DNA of 64,000 bases, taken from contig JAJPHG010000039.1 in assembly GCA_021325375.1 (NCBI GenBank), forward strand, positions 1-64,000. Direction: 5' to 3'. This DNA comes from Alphaproteobacteria bacterium (lineage in GTDB: Bacteria; Pseudomonadota; Alphaproteobacteria; Micropepsales; Micropepsaceae). Made by a program: the position numbers and the translations under genes. Below the pieces are notes generated by a model that made no database searches, had not been told where the DNA came from, and saw only the letters and a program-made list of their open reading frames with translations. Below, in pieces: positions 9,616 through 19,229 of this stretch. The first letter of the stretch is position 1. Each line of letters starts with the position of its first letter.

Positions 9616-9736
9616 TTCAACACCCCCGAGCGAAATGAACAATAGCTACTTATAATTGAGAACCATATGTGTCGTCAAACCAGCCTGCGAAGGGTGTTCG
9701 GCCTCGGGCAGAACTGAACGTCGATAGACTGCAGCG

Positions 9737-9814
9737 GATGAGTGCGGCGCGCTCGGGCTCGCCCTCGTCGTCACGCTGATCGCGATCGTGCAGCTGCGCC
9801 GGCGGACGACCTGA
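9737..9814 (+). pseudogene. Remnant of a second CPBP protease gene (3' end only)
   Basis: The plus-strand frame 9737-9814 reads ECGALGLALVVTLIAIVQLR, then RRTT and stop. This aligns with the last residues of the intact CPBP protein ending at 8055 (ECTALGAALVIALGAIVRLR), with 14 of 20 positions identical. No start codon or upstream domain is present, and a stop lies in frame just before. The histidine kinase gene on the opposite strand ends inside it, so the last 14 or so kinase codons are antisense CPBP sequence. It implies that a duplicate CPBP gene decayed here or was overwritten. Confidence 0.6.
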
Positions 9815-11963
9815 CTGCGGCGCGGGCCAGCGCGACCTTCATCGCGGCGCCGAGCGCGTTGTAGTCGTAGGGCTTGCGGATGATCGGGAACTCGTGGCCC
9901 ACGCGTTCGGCCGCGCTGCTGTAGCCGGTGGCGAGCAGCACGGGGAGCCGCGGATAGCGCTCGCGCATCGTCCGCGCCAGCGCCAGCCCGTCCATGTCGC
10001 CCGGCATGACGATGTCGCTGAAGACGAGGACGATATCGTCGCGGCGCGCCAGGATGTCGAACGCCGCGGCAGGCCGGTCCGCGCGCACCACGTGATAGCC
10101 CAATTGCTCCAGCATCAGCGTGCTGACCTCGCCGACCTCGGTATTGTCCTCGACGACGAGCACGAGCCCCTTGCCGCGCACCGCGTCGCCCATGGGCACC
10201 GGCAGGTCGGGCGGCACAGCGCTCGCCTGCGAACGCGGCAAGTAGAGCGTGACGGTCGTGCCCTCGCCCGGCTTGCTCGCGACGTGCACGTCGCCGCCCG
10301 ACTGCCGCGCGAAGCCGTAGACCTGGGAAAGCCCGAGCCCGGTGCCCTTGCCGACTTCCTTGGTCGTGAAGAACGGCTCGAAGACCTTGGCCAGCACGTC
10401 GGGGGCGATGCCGGTGCCGGTGTCGCCGAGCGACAGCGCCACGAATTCGCCGTTTAGAGGCATCGCCCTGCCGTCGAGGACGAGGTTCTGCGCCCGCACG
10501 CCGAGCGTGCCGCCGTTCGGCATCGCGTCGCGCGCGTTGACGGCGATGTTGACGAGCGCGAGCTCGAACTCGCTCGGATCCGTCTCCACGCGCCAGGTAT
10601 CCTTCGGAATCGACATGTCGAGCCTGATCGCGCCGCCGACGGAGCTTTCGAGCAGGTCGCGCACCGAACTCAGCCGCTCGGCGAGGTCGATGGTGACGTT
10701 CTCCAGCCTCTGGCGCCGCGCGAAGGTGAGGAGCTGGCGCGTGAGGTTGGCGCCGGTCTGCGCCGCCTGCTCGATGGCGTCGAGCGAGCGGACGTCCTTG
10801 GCATTCTTGGCCTCCCCGGCGCGCAGGCGCATGAGCTGCACCTGTCCCTTCACGATCATCAGCAGGTTGTTGAAATCGTGCGCGACGCCACCGGTGAGAT
10901 GGCCGATCGCCTCCATCTTCTGCGATTGGGCGAGCTGCACCTGGGCGCGCTCGAGCTGAAGCTGGGCCTCGCGCTTCTCCGTCATGTCGCGCGTGATCTT
11001 GGCGAAGCCGAGCAGGTTGCCCTCCTCGTCGTGCACCGCGTCGAGCACCGCGAAGGCCCAGAAGCGGCTGCCGTCCTTGCGCAGCCGCCAACCCTCGGTC
11101 TCGTAACGGCCGTACTCGCGCGCGACGCGCAGCGCGTTCATCGGGACGCCGGCCTCGCGGTCCTCGGGCGCGAAGAACTCCGAGTAGTTCCTCCCCACGA
11201 TCTCCTGAGCGGTATAGCCCTTGATGCGCGCGGCGCCTGCGTTCCAGCTCGCCACCGTGCCCTGCGGATCGAGCATGTAGATCGCGTAGTCGGTGACGCT
11301 CTCCACGAGAAGGCGGAAATTGCGCTCGCTGTCGCGAAGCTGCGCGATCGCCTGCTTCGTCTCCGCGGTTTGCGCCGAGGCATTGCTCGCGAGCATCGCG
11401 CCGTCACTGCGCAGGAGCGCCTCGACCCTCCTGCGGCGCTCGATCTCGTCCTGGGCGGCGCGATAGAGCCGCGCGTTGTCGATGGCGATGGCGGCGTGCG
11501 CCGCGATGCCTTCGGCGAGCATCTCGTGCTCGGCGGTGAAGCGGCCGGGTTGCGGATGGCCGAAGAACAATCCGCCCACCACCTTGCCCGAGCGCGACAC
11601 TACGGACACGGCAAGATAGGAGCGCACCGCGGGACAGCCCTCGCCGTAATGCGCGTCCTTGGTGATGTCGTCGGAGCGGACAACCGCCTTGCCCGCGAAG
11701 GTCGGCGCGAACACTTTCGCGTCACGCGGCAACTGGAAGGCCGGGCCCCCTTCCTTCGCCGCGCAAGATATGGAGCTTTCGGCCGCCGCGTTCCGGTCAT
11801 TGTAGAAAAACGAACCGAAGGCCGCGCCGGTGATCTCCGTCGCCGCGTCGGTCACGACCTGGACCGCGCGCTCCAGATTGAGCTCGGAGGCGATCTCCTT
11901 GCCAACCCGGAGCAGGATTTCGAGCCTTTTGGCTTCTTCTCCGCCCCCGCCCATCGATGCCAT
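9771..11963 (-). CDS. GAF-PAS hybrid sensor histidine kinase with C-terminal receiver
   Basis: 730-residue cytoplasmic sensor with no membrane segments. Domains in order: GAF (about 12-165), PAS/PAC (about 212-330), HisKA with phosphoacceptor His362 in GGVAHDFNNLL, HATPase_c with Asn476 (N box, VNARDAMPNGG) and DTGTGIAP/GTGLGLSQVYGF G boxes, then a receiver (about 600-715) with Asp650 in VLVFSDIVMPG and Lys697 in IIRKPYD. All phosphotransfer residues are intact. No output domain or partner regulator is adjacent, so the phosphate presumably passes to an unlinked phosphotransferase. The last roughly 14 codons overlap the antisense CPBP remnant, so the C-terminus may have been altered. Confidence 0.93.
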   Translation of the reverse strand: MASMGGGGEEAKRLEILLRVGKEIASELNLERAVQVVTDAATEITGAAFGSFFYNDRNAAAESSISCAAKEGGPAFQLPRDAKVFAPTFAGKAVVRSDDITKDAHYGEGCPAVRSYLAVSVVSRSGKVVGGLFFGHPQPGRFTAEHEMLAEGIAAHAAIAIDNARLYRAAQDEIERRRRVEALLRSDGAMLASNASAQTAETKQAIAQLRDSERNFRLLVESVTDYAIYMLDPQGTVASWNAGAARIKGYTAQEIVGRNYSEFFAPEDREAGVPMNALRVAREYGRYETEGWRLRKDGSRFWAFAVLDAVHDEEGNLLGFAKITRDMTEKREAQLQLERAQVQLAQSQKMEAIGHLTGGVAHDFNNLLMIVKGQVQLMRLRAGEAKNAKDVRSLDAIEQAAQTGANLTRQLLTFARRQRLENVTIDLAERLSSVRDLLESSVGGAIRLDMSIPKDTWRVETDPSEFELALVNIAVNARDAMPNGGTLGVRAQNLVLDGRAMPLNGEFVALSLGDTGTGIAPDVLAKVFEPFFTTKEVGKGTGLGLSQVYGFARQSGGDVHVASKPGEGTTVTLYLPRSQASAVPPDLPVPMGDAVRGKGLVLVVEDNTEVGEVSTLMLEQLGYHVVRADRPAAAFDILARRDDIVLVFSDIVMPGDMDGLALARTMRERYPRLPVLLATGYSSAAERVGHEFPIIRKPYDYNALGAAMKVALARAAVRSSAGAAARSRSA

Positions 11964-12081
11964 TAACTACGCCAGCCTTCTGCCTACAGCCCTTCGCAAC
12001 GAGGGAGAACGTACAGGGACTAACCAAGTTCCGTCCAAAAAGTGATATATTTTCGTCGGTCTTCGAGGCGATGCAGCGCTC

Positions 12082-12276
12082 ATGAGCAAGAAAGTCGCGG
12101 ACGGCATTCTACGCGGCCTGGAACAAGCACTCGCTTACGTCAGGGGCGAGGCGGACATCTCCAAATATCGCGTGCATACACCGCAGAGCATCAAAGCGGC
12201 GCGCGATGCGCAAGAAACGCATGGCGAAAAAGCGGCGCAGCAGTTCGGCTTCGGGATGAACGCTCATCCACCCTAG
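12082..12276 (+). pseudogene. Truncated HTH (XRE/HigA-like) antitoxin gene ended by a repeat
   Basis: 64 codons beginning MSKKVADGILRGLEQALAYV. The first 35 or so residues match the N-terminal lead of small HTH antitoxins (RGLEQALAYVRGE..KYRVH), and a degenerate form of the DNA-binding region follows (SIKAARDAQ...KAAQQFGFG). The family normally continues for 30-40 residues through the recognition helix and a conserved C-terminal tail, which are missing. The stop codon at 12274-12276 is followed immediately by the left end of repeat B2 at 12277. It is most likely a broken antitoxin remnant; a short functional peptide cannot be excluded. No toxin gene lies beside it. Confidence 0.5.
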
Positions 12277-12495
12277 TGTCATGGCCCGCGAATGCGGGCC
12301 ACCCAGGTGACGTCTTCTCCTCATTTTAAAAAAATCGTCATCACCCGGTCGCGCTTTTCGCGCGATCCGGGTGATCCAATTTTGCGCTGGTTGCCAAGAT
12401 GGGTCGCCCGGACGCGTGCGCGCCGGGCGATGACGATTTTGTTTTTGAGAGCGTGCAGAACCCACCTGGGTGGCCCGCATTTGCGGGCCATGACA
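12277..12495. repeat. Palindromic repeat family B, copy B2, with a nested second inverted pair
   Basis: A 219-base mirrored element between the antitoxin remnant and the pyrG terminus. Outer arms: TGTCATGGCCCGCGAATGCG (from 12277), mirrored by CGCATTTGCGGGCCATGACA (to 12495), each extended by an ACCCAGGTG/CACCTGGGT block. Nested inside is another inverted pair: AAAATCGTCATCACCCGG (12331-12348) facing CCGGGCGATGACGATTTT (12423-12440). The structure looks like one palindromic repeat inserted inside another. It fills the 264-base gap before the pyrG stop; nothing else is visible there. Confidence 0.85.
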
Positions 12496-12540
12496 TTCAA
12501 TTTGATTGCATCGAGTTGAATACGAAGCAGCCTGGCAATC

Positions 12541-14202
<1,662 letters not shown>

Positions 14203-14291
14203 TCAAGCGCAAAGTTTCGATGCGCGAAACGCCTGATATGCAACGGTTTCGAGCGTTAACGCGGGCGGGTCCGCCGCGCCCCGGCACAGAA

Positions 14292-15356
14292 TCACACCGC
14301 GCGCCGCTCGGCCGGATAGGCTTCGCGATTCTGTATCGCGGGCGTGCCTTCCGCGAAGTGGGTACGCCAGGAATTGGTGGGGAAGTGGAACTCGTCGTGG
14401 AACCAGGGCATGGATTTGCGCTGGAAGACGGTATCGCGCAGGAAATCGATCGCCGCGCGCACCGACCATTTCTTGGCCACGTCGCGCTGGAAGCTCATGA
14501 AGACCGGCGCGGGCAGGTGCAGGCCCAGATCCAGCGGCACGAAGTCGTCGCCCATCGCCATGACATAGGTCGGCAAGAGCGCGATGCCCACGCCCTGGCG
14601 CACCGCTTCCGCCAAGGGCCCGCTCTGGTTGGTGAGCAGCGGCGCCGTCTGCAGCGGCGCCCCCTTCAGCCAATGCGACCAGGGCCCCTTGTCGACGCGA
14701 TAGGCGCTCATCTCGAGCATGCGGTGGTGGGCGAGGTCGGCGATGGTCCTGGGCGCGGGATGGCACGCAAGATAGGCGCGCGAGGCGAAGGGCACGAAAT
14801 GCATCATCGCCACGCGGATCGCGACGGGATCGACCTCGACCGGCTCGTAGTAGTGGAACTGGATGTCGAAGGACTCGTTCTTGCCCGCCGTCGAGTCGTG
14901 CGACACGAACAGCTTGAGCTCGATGTTGGGATGCAGCTCGTAGAACTTGCCCAGGAAGCGCGGCATCCAATAGGTCGCCAGCCCGTCGCCCATGACGATG
15001 CGGCAATCGCCTTCTATCCGCCCCTGGTTGGTGCCCACGCTGCGCGAGGCGCGCGCCAGCGAATAGCCCGCCGCGGTCACGTCGTTGAGGATGCGCCGCC
15101 CGTGATGGGTGAGCCTCGGGCCCGTGCGGTCGCGGTCGAACAGGCGGATGCCGAGGCGCTTCTCCAGGCGCGACAGGCGGCGGCTCGCGGTCGGCTGGCT
15201 CAACCCAAGGCGCAGCGCCGCGCGGTTGACGCTGCCCGTCTGGACCACGGCCAGGAAGATGCGGAAGTCGTCCCAGGACAGCCCCTGCGGCAGGTCCTCA
15301 TCCAAAGATCCCGCATAACGCAATTCATTTTCTTCGGTATGTAGCCCGCGGGCCAT
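14292..15356 (-). CDS. LysR-family transcriptional regulator
   Basis: 354-residue LysR-type regulator. The winged HTH lies at about residues 26-86 (LSWDDFRIFLAVVQTGSVNR, then AALRLGLSQPTASRRLSRLE), followed by a linker helix and a LysR_substrate domain (about 112-315). It carries a 25-residue N-terminal extension before the HTH and a roughly 35-residue C-terminal tail beyond the usual 300. The co-inducer cannot be inferred. It is divergent from the GNAT-like gene at 15510 across a gap of about 150 bases, the usual placement for a LysR regulator and its target, so that gene is a candidate target. Confidence 0.9.
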   Translation of the reverse strand: MARGLHTEENELRYAGSLDEDLPQGLSWDDFRIFLAVVQTGSVNRAALRLGLSQPTASRRLSRLEKRLGIRLFDRDRTGPRLTHHGRRILNDVTAAGYSLARASRSVGTNQGRIEGDCRIVMGDGLATYWMPRFLGKFYELHPNIELKLFVSHDSTAGKNESFDIQFHYYEPVEVDPVAIRVAMMHFVPFASRAYLACHPAPRTIADLAHHRMLEMSAYRVDKGPWSHWLKGAPLQTAPLLTNQSGPLAEAVRQGVGIALLPTYVMAMGDDFVPLDLGLHLPAPVFMSFQRDVAKKWSVRAAIDFLRDTVFQRKSMPWFHDEFHFPTNSWRTHFAEGTPAIQNREAYPAERRAV

Positions 15357-15509
15357 GATGCAACCCTATGTCGGTGCAATGCCGGTCTAACACGCCCTTA
15401 AGGCGAATATCAAACCGGCAGTACCGCCGGGGGGCGTGTGGCGTTGGTCGGAACTGTCTTCGAAAACAAAGGACTGGGCGCAACTCCCGCTAAGCGGGAA
15501 AAATCCGCA

Positions 15510-16076
15510 ATGCATCCGGATGGAGACATCATCGTCGTCCGTATGGCGCGATATGACGAAATCGGCGCTCTCCATGCCTTGACCGTCCGCGAGATCGGCC
15601 CCTCGGTTGCACCTTGCGAAGCCATGCAGCGCGTATGGCGCCACAACTCGGAGAGCCTCTGGACGATCCATCGCCGCACGCCGCCGGACGGTGCCGACCG
15701 CCTGGCGGGCTATTTCGGCTTCCTCCATCTCAACGCCGCCGGTCTTGGGGCCCTTGAGGCGCGCAGCTTAAACGGACGCGCGCCCGACCTCGCGCTCCTT
15801 GCCGCTGCCGGCGAGCGGCCGGCCGCGATCTATGTCTGGGCCGGCATCGCCCGGAAGGTGCGCGTGCTGGCTGAGATGCTGGTCGCGCGCGGGCTCGGCG
15901 CCCAACGCTATGGCGGGCTTCCGATCTACGCGACCGCGGGCACCTTGGGCGGCCTCAAATGGCTCAACCATCTGGGCGAGGCCGATCGCGGGCCCGAAGA
16001 GAACGCGCTCGGCAAGATCTTTCGCATCGACACCGTGCGCGCCGTCACGGCCCGCACCAAGGACGATGCCGCATAA
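15510..16076 (+). CDS. GNAT-like acetyltransferase-fold protein (putative)
   Basis: 188 residues from the ATG at 15510 (MHPDGDIIVVRMARYDEI); an upstream in-frame start at 15438 and an internal one at 15543 are alternatives. I do not recognise it firmly. The layout (N-terminal strand IIVVRMARYDE, a central GYFGFLHLN strand pair, then PAAIYVWAGIARKV followed by VLAEMLVARGLGA) resembles a GNAT fold, in which the last segments form the acetyl-CoA pyrophosphate loop and helix. The canonical Q/RxxGxG/A is not clear, so catalytic activity is doubtful. It is divergent from the LysR gene and probably co-transcribed with the small gene at 16115. Confidence 0.5.
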   Translation: MHPDGDIIVVRMARYDEIGALHALTVREIGPSVAPCEAMQRVWRHNSESLWTIHRRTPPDGADRLAGYFGFLHLNAAGLGALEARSLNGRAPDLALLAAAGERPAAIYVWAGIARKVRVLAEMLVARGLGAQRYGGLPIYATAGTLGGLKWLNHLGEADRGPEENALGKIFRIDTVRAVTARTKDDAA

Positions 16077-16114
16077 CGGCGCCGGATGAAGAAGAGGGCC
16101 TTGGGGGGCTTTCG

Positions 16115-16285
16115 ATGAACGACGACACGGAAGAGCTTTCGGACTACCGCATCCTGCTCGCCTGCATCCGCAGGCGATTGAAGACCTACGGCCTCACCGA
16201 AGCGCTCGACAGCCTCGAACGCCTCGACCGCGCGATCCTGCAGGCGATCGTGGAGCAGGAGGTGGAGTTCAGGACGATAAATTGA
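16115..16285 (+). CDS. Small helical protein of unknown function, 56 aa
   Basis: 56 codons from the ATG at 16115, preceded by a strong GGGGGGC ribosome-binding site at about 7 bases. The product begins MNDDTEELSDYRILLACIRR and is predicted to be almost entirely helical and amphipathic (LRRRLKTYG, LDSLERLDRAILQAIVEQ). It is not exported and has no membrane segment. It lies 38 bases behind the GNAT-like gene on the same strand, so the two probably form an operon. Coding status rests on the ribosome-binding site and reading-frame quality only. Confidence 0.5.
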   Translation: MNDDTEELSDYRILLACIRRRLKTYGLTEALDSLERLDRAILQAIVEQEVEFRTIN

Positions 16286-16288
16286 GCC

Positions 16289-16312
16289 CGACCCTTCCTC
16301 GATGGAGGGTCG
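16289..16312. terminator. Hairpin between convergent small gene and secG (family A fragment)
   Basis: CGACCC-TTCCTCGATGGA-GGGTCG forms a GC-rich stem with a short loop exactly in the 32-base gap between the convergent 16115 gene and secG. The sequence is a diverged arm of the family A repeat. There is no clear U-tract, so terminator function is an inference from position and structure. Confidence 0.45.
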
Positions 16313-16317
16313 TTTAG

Positions 16318-16647
16318 CTACCGCGGCAGCGGTATCGCCGGAGCCTTGGCGGGGGCCTTGGTGGTGCTGGACGCGGGCGGCGGCGTGGTGTCGAGGATCG
16401 AGTGCTCGTCGCGGCCGCGCAGCGAGAGCAGCGTCAGGCCGAGGCAGGTCAAAAAGAACAAGATCGCCAGGATCCCCGTGGTCCGCGTCAACGTGTCGGC
16501 CGCGCCGCGCGGCGAGAACAGCCCGCCCAGGCCGCCGCCGCCGCCTCCGCCCATGCCCAGCGCGCCGCCTTCCGAGCGCTGCAGCAGGATGACGACGATC
16601 AGGCCGATCGACACGAACAACTCGACAAGGATCAAAAGCGTCTGCAT
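16318..16647 (-). CDS. secG: Preprotein translocase subunit SecG
   Basis: 109-residue SecG, the accessory SecYEG subunit in the inner membrane. Two transmembrane helices are visible (about residues 2-23, LLILVELFVSIGLIVVILLQ, and about 56-77), separated by the diagnostic QRSEGGALGMGGGGGGGLGG cytoplasmic loop. The Pro/Ala-rich tail is typical of alphaproteobacterial SecG. It lies between tpiA and pyrG as in relatives, but both junctions have been interrupted by extra genes. Confidence 0.93.
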   Translation of the reverse strand: MQTLLILVELFVSIGLIVVILLQRSEGGALGMGGGGGGGLGGLFSPRGAADTLTRTTGILAILFFLTCLGLTLLSLRGRDEHSILDTTPPPASSTTKAPAKAPAIPLPR

Positions 16648-16699
16648 GACGAACTCCGCATTCGGGCGCGGGGTTTAGAGGAAAACGGGGGCAAGTTCC

Positions 16700-16898
16700 A
16701 CCCTCCCCTTGAGGGAGGGTCGAAATTCGCGCAGCGAATTTCGGGGAGGGGCCTTTGCCAAGCCTACCCCTCCCCGAAAAAATCCTCGCTTCGCTCGATT
16801 TCTTCGACCCTCCCTCCCGGCTCCGCCTTCGGCTACGCCGCGGCATGAGATTCTTCCGGCACGCCGAAGCTGAAAGCGGAGGCGGCAAGGGGAGGGTC
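16700..16898. repeat. Palindromic repeat family A, copy A2, interrupted by a 70-base insert
   Basis: The left arm and centre match A1 (ACCCTCCCCTTGAGGGAGGG from 16700, inner TTTCGGGGAGGGG facing CCCCTCCCCGAAA). The right arm is split: ACCCTCCCTC ends at 16816 and AAGGGGAGGG resumes at 16887. The 70 bases between (16817-16886) are themselves an imperfect inverted repeat (CCGGCTCCGCCTTCGGC facing GCCGAAGC..GGAGGCGG). The element fills the gap between the secG start and the end of the upstream receiver-like gene. Confidence 0.85.
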
Positions 16899-16901
16899 AA
16901 T

Positions 16902-17891
16902 CTACGACGCCAGCTTCTCGGCCTCGCGCGCGCGGATCAGGGCCATGGTGGCGTCGATCTCGCGCAGGCTTTCGTCGGGCGAGCTCTCGGGGCGGAAGAG
17001 CTGGTTGAGGCTCAGCGCCGCGTGACCCAGAAGATGCATCGAGGCGTTGCGGTCGACGCCCAGCTCCAGCCCCTCCACCGCCGCCTGGATGGACTCGCAC
17101 CAGCCCACCGCCTGGTCGAAATCGGCAGCGCGCGCGCGCTTGGCGATGGCGCCGGCGAGGCCCGCGATCTTCCTGAGCTCCTCCCCGGCGGTGCCGCGGC
17201 CGGCGATCTTGTCCTGCATCAGCCGCCACTGGATGCAGGCCTGGAACGCGTCGCGGCGCATCTTCTCGCTGTTGAGCACCTCGCGCGCCGCGCGCAGCTC
17301 GAGCTCGAGACGCTGGGCGGTCTCCTCGGGGGTGAGGCGGTCGCGCGCTTTCATCTTGAGCGAGTTCGGCGCGTCGAACAGCTCGGCATTGGAGGGACGC
17401 GCCTGGTCGCGCCGGCGGTCGGGGCCTACATAGTCGGTGGTGACCACGAAGCCCTTGCGGCGCTGGATGTGGGTCTCGATGCGGCTTCCCAGAAGCGCGG
17501 TCGAGAACGGGCGCAGCAGCAGGTCGTCGGCGCCGGAATTGACCACGCGGGCGATCAGGGCTGCGTTCTTCTCCCAGGCGGTGGCGATGATGACGATGAA
17601 GGGGTTATGGCCCTCGCCGCCCTGCCTCAGCGCCTGGATCGTGGCGCAGAGCTCCAAATCGGCGCCCTGCATCTCGCACAGGGCGAGGTCGGGCGGACGC
17701 TTGCGCAGATATTCGCCGAACGCTTTCGCCGTCGGCACGGTCTCGATCTTGCGGAAGCCCAGCGTGTAGAGCACCGCGCGCGTCGCCATGCGGTTGGGCG
17801 CGATGGGATCGTACACCAACGCCTCAGCGGTATCGTAGGAGAGCCTCATCATGCACGCGCGCAATCGTTCACGGCGCGTAAAAAATGCCAT
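16902..17891 (-). CDS. Degenerate receiver-domain protein
   Basis: 329-residue protein. Residues about 20-145 have a CheY-like receiver fold (ALVYDPIAPNRMATRAVL, PPDLALCEMQGADLE, VIIATAWEK, GADDLLLRPFS), followed by a helical C-terminal region of about 180 residues that I cannot assign. Key phospho-signalling positions are changed: the phosphoacceptor Asp is Glu73, the switch Lys is Arg127, and only one acidic residue (Asp28) remains of the N-terminal pair; Thr104 is kept. It probably works without phosphorylation, for example as a fixed on-state scaffold. It sits between tpiA and secG on the same strand. The start could also be at 17849. Confidence 0.7.
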   Translation of the reverse strand: MAFFTRRERLRACMMRLSYDTAEALVYDPIAPNRMATRAVLYTLGFRKIETVPTAKAFGEYLRKRPPDLALCEMQGADLELCATIQALRQGGEGHNPFIVIIATAWEKNAALIARVVNSGADDLLLRPFSTALLGSRIETHIQRRKGFVVTTDYVGPDRRRDQARPSNAELFDAPNSLKMKARDRLTPEETAQRLELELRAAREVLNSEKMRRDAFQACIQWRLMQDKIAGRGTAGEELRKIAGLAGAIAKRARAADFDQAVGWCESIQAAVEGLELGVDRNASMHLLGHAALSLNQLFRPESSPDESLREIDATMALIRAREAEKLAS

Positions 17892-17923
17892 GCGGGGCGT
17901 TAAGGAACGGTGGCGACGATTGG

Positions 17924-18646
17924 TTAAGAACTTGCCGCCGCGATGGCGAGAAAATCCCGTGCTTTCAAGCTTGCGCCGCCCACCAGGGCGCCGTCGACAT
18001 CGGCGAGCGCGAGAATCTCGCGCGCGTTGGCGGGCTTGACCGAGCCGCCGTAGAGAATGCGCATCCCGGCCGCATCGGCGAAGCGCGCCGCCAGCCGGGC
18101 ACGGATATGGCCATGCATCTCCACGATCTCGGCATTGGTCGGCGTGCGCCCCGTGCCGATGGCCCAGACGGGCTCGTAGGCCAGCGTGGTGTTCTCAGGC
18201 GAGGCGCCGTCCGGCACGCTGCCCGCGATCTGGCGCGTGACGACGTCGAGCGCATGCCCGCCCAGGCGCTCGGCCTCCGTCTCGCCGATGCAGATGATGG
18301 CGAGAAGCCCGGCGCGCCACGCCGCGCGCGCCTTGGCGGCGACCACGGCATCGCTTTCGCCGTGATGCTGGCGGCGCTCGGAATGGCCGACGATCACGGC
18401 CACGGCGCCCGCGTCCTTCAGCATCTCAGCGCTGACGTCGCCGGTGAACGCGCCCGAGACTTGCGCACGACAGTCCTGTCCGCCGATCGGCACGGCGCCT
18501 TTCGCGGCCGCGCGCGCGATCAGCGTCGCTGGCGGGCAGATGAGGATGTCGGCATCGGCGGGCTTGGCCTCGCGGATCGCGTCCAGCTCGGCGAGCGAGG
18601 CGCCCGTCCCGTTCATCTTCCAATTGCCGGCGATCAGTTGGCGCAT
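17924..18646 (-). CDS. tpiA: Triosephosphate isomerase
   Basis: 240-residue TIM-barrel enzyme interconverting DHAP and glyceraldehyde-3-phosphate. The start at 18646 gives the canonical [15 protein letters not shown]; the longer frame adds 14 unrelated residues. Catalytic residues are visible: Lys in NWKMNG, His in VIVGHSERR and Glu in [12 protein letters not shown]. The phosphate-binding [12 protein letters not shown] is intact. It is the first gene of the tpiA/secG/pyrG series on the minus strand, 7 bases behind a small membrane protein gene. Confidence 0.97.
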   Translation of the reverse strand: MRQLIAGNWKMNGTGASLAELDAIREAKPADADILICPPATLIARAAAKGAVPIGGQDCRAQVSGAFTGDVSAEMLKDAGAVAVIVGHSERRQHHGESDAVVAAKARAAWRAGLLAIICIGETEAERLGGHALDVVTRQIAGSVPDGASPENTTLAYEPVWAIGTGRTPTNAEIVEMHGHIRARLAARFADAAGMRILYGGSVKPANAREILALADVDGALVGGASLKARDFLAIAAASS

Positions 18647-18653
18647 GTTTTCC

Positions 18654-19139
18654 TCAGCGGACGATTTCGACGAGCAGGACCCAGGCATTGATCACGGTGG
18701 CGATCAGCGAGGCGATCACGCCCGGCACCATCCAGGCAACCGCGTCGGGCCGACCTGCCCACATCAGCACGCCCGAAGTGACGATCGGCAGGCTCGAGAT
18801 CTGGGTGAGCGCGAGCCGCGTGAAGAGCGAGCGCTTCGGCACCAGGCCCTTCTGGCGCCCCAGCGTGCGCAGCTGGATGACGAGCGGCACGAGCCACATC
18901 GCCGCACCCGTCGCCATCACCTCGACGGCGAGCTGGCCCGGGGGCTGGCGCGGCACGAGCATGTAGCTCGACACGATCAGCACGCCGGTGGGCGCGACCA
19001 GCGTCTCGGCCGCGCGGCCCGGCAGCCACGGATAGGCGATGATCCGCGCCAGGTTGATCGAGATCGCCACGATCACGAAGCCGGCCAGCGCCGCCGACGC
19101 GCCCACCTCCGCGACGAAGAAATCCGACCACTCGGCCAT
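18654..19139 (-). CDS. Uncharacterised four-span membrane protein
   Basis: 161-residue hydrophobic protein beginning [20 protein letters not shown]. Four transmembrane helices are apparent (about 12-33, 46-63, 73-90 and 128-158), with a basic loop [14 protein letters not shown] between the third and fourth and short connecting loops elsewhere. Conserved-looking motifs ([27 protein letters not shown]) suggest a defined family, but I cannot name its function. It ends 7 bases before tpiA on the same strand and is divergent from ppiD across 90 bases. Confidence 0.6.
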   Translation of the reverse strand: MAEWSDFFVAEVGASAALAGFVIVAISINLARIIAYPWLPGRAAETLVAPTGVLIVSSYMLVPRQPPGQLAVEVMATGAAMWLVPLVIQLRTLGRQKGLVPKRSLFTRLALTQISSLPIVTSGVLMWAGRPDAVAWMVPGVIASLIATVINAWVLLVEIVR

Positions 19140-19229
19140 GAAAACCCCTAGAAGAACCCGCCTTGCCCCGCGTGGGCCCCCTCCCTATCATCCGCCGCCT
19201 TTTGCCGCCAACACCCTTCGAGGAACTCA

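Noticed and set aside
16689..16902. Coding frame through repeat A2
   Set aside because: Open frames here are translations of the palindromic arms; no ribosome-binding site or family match.
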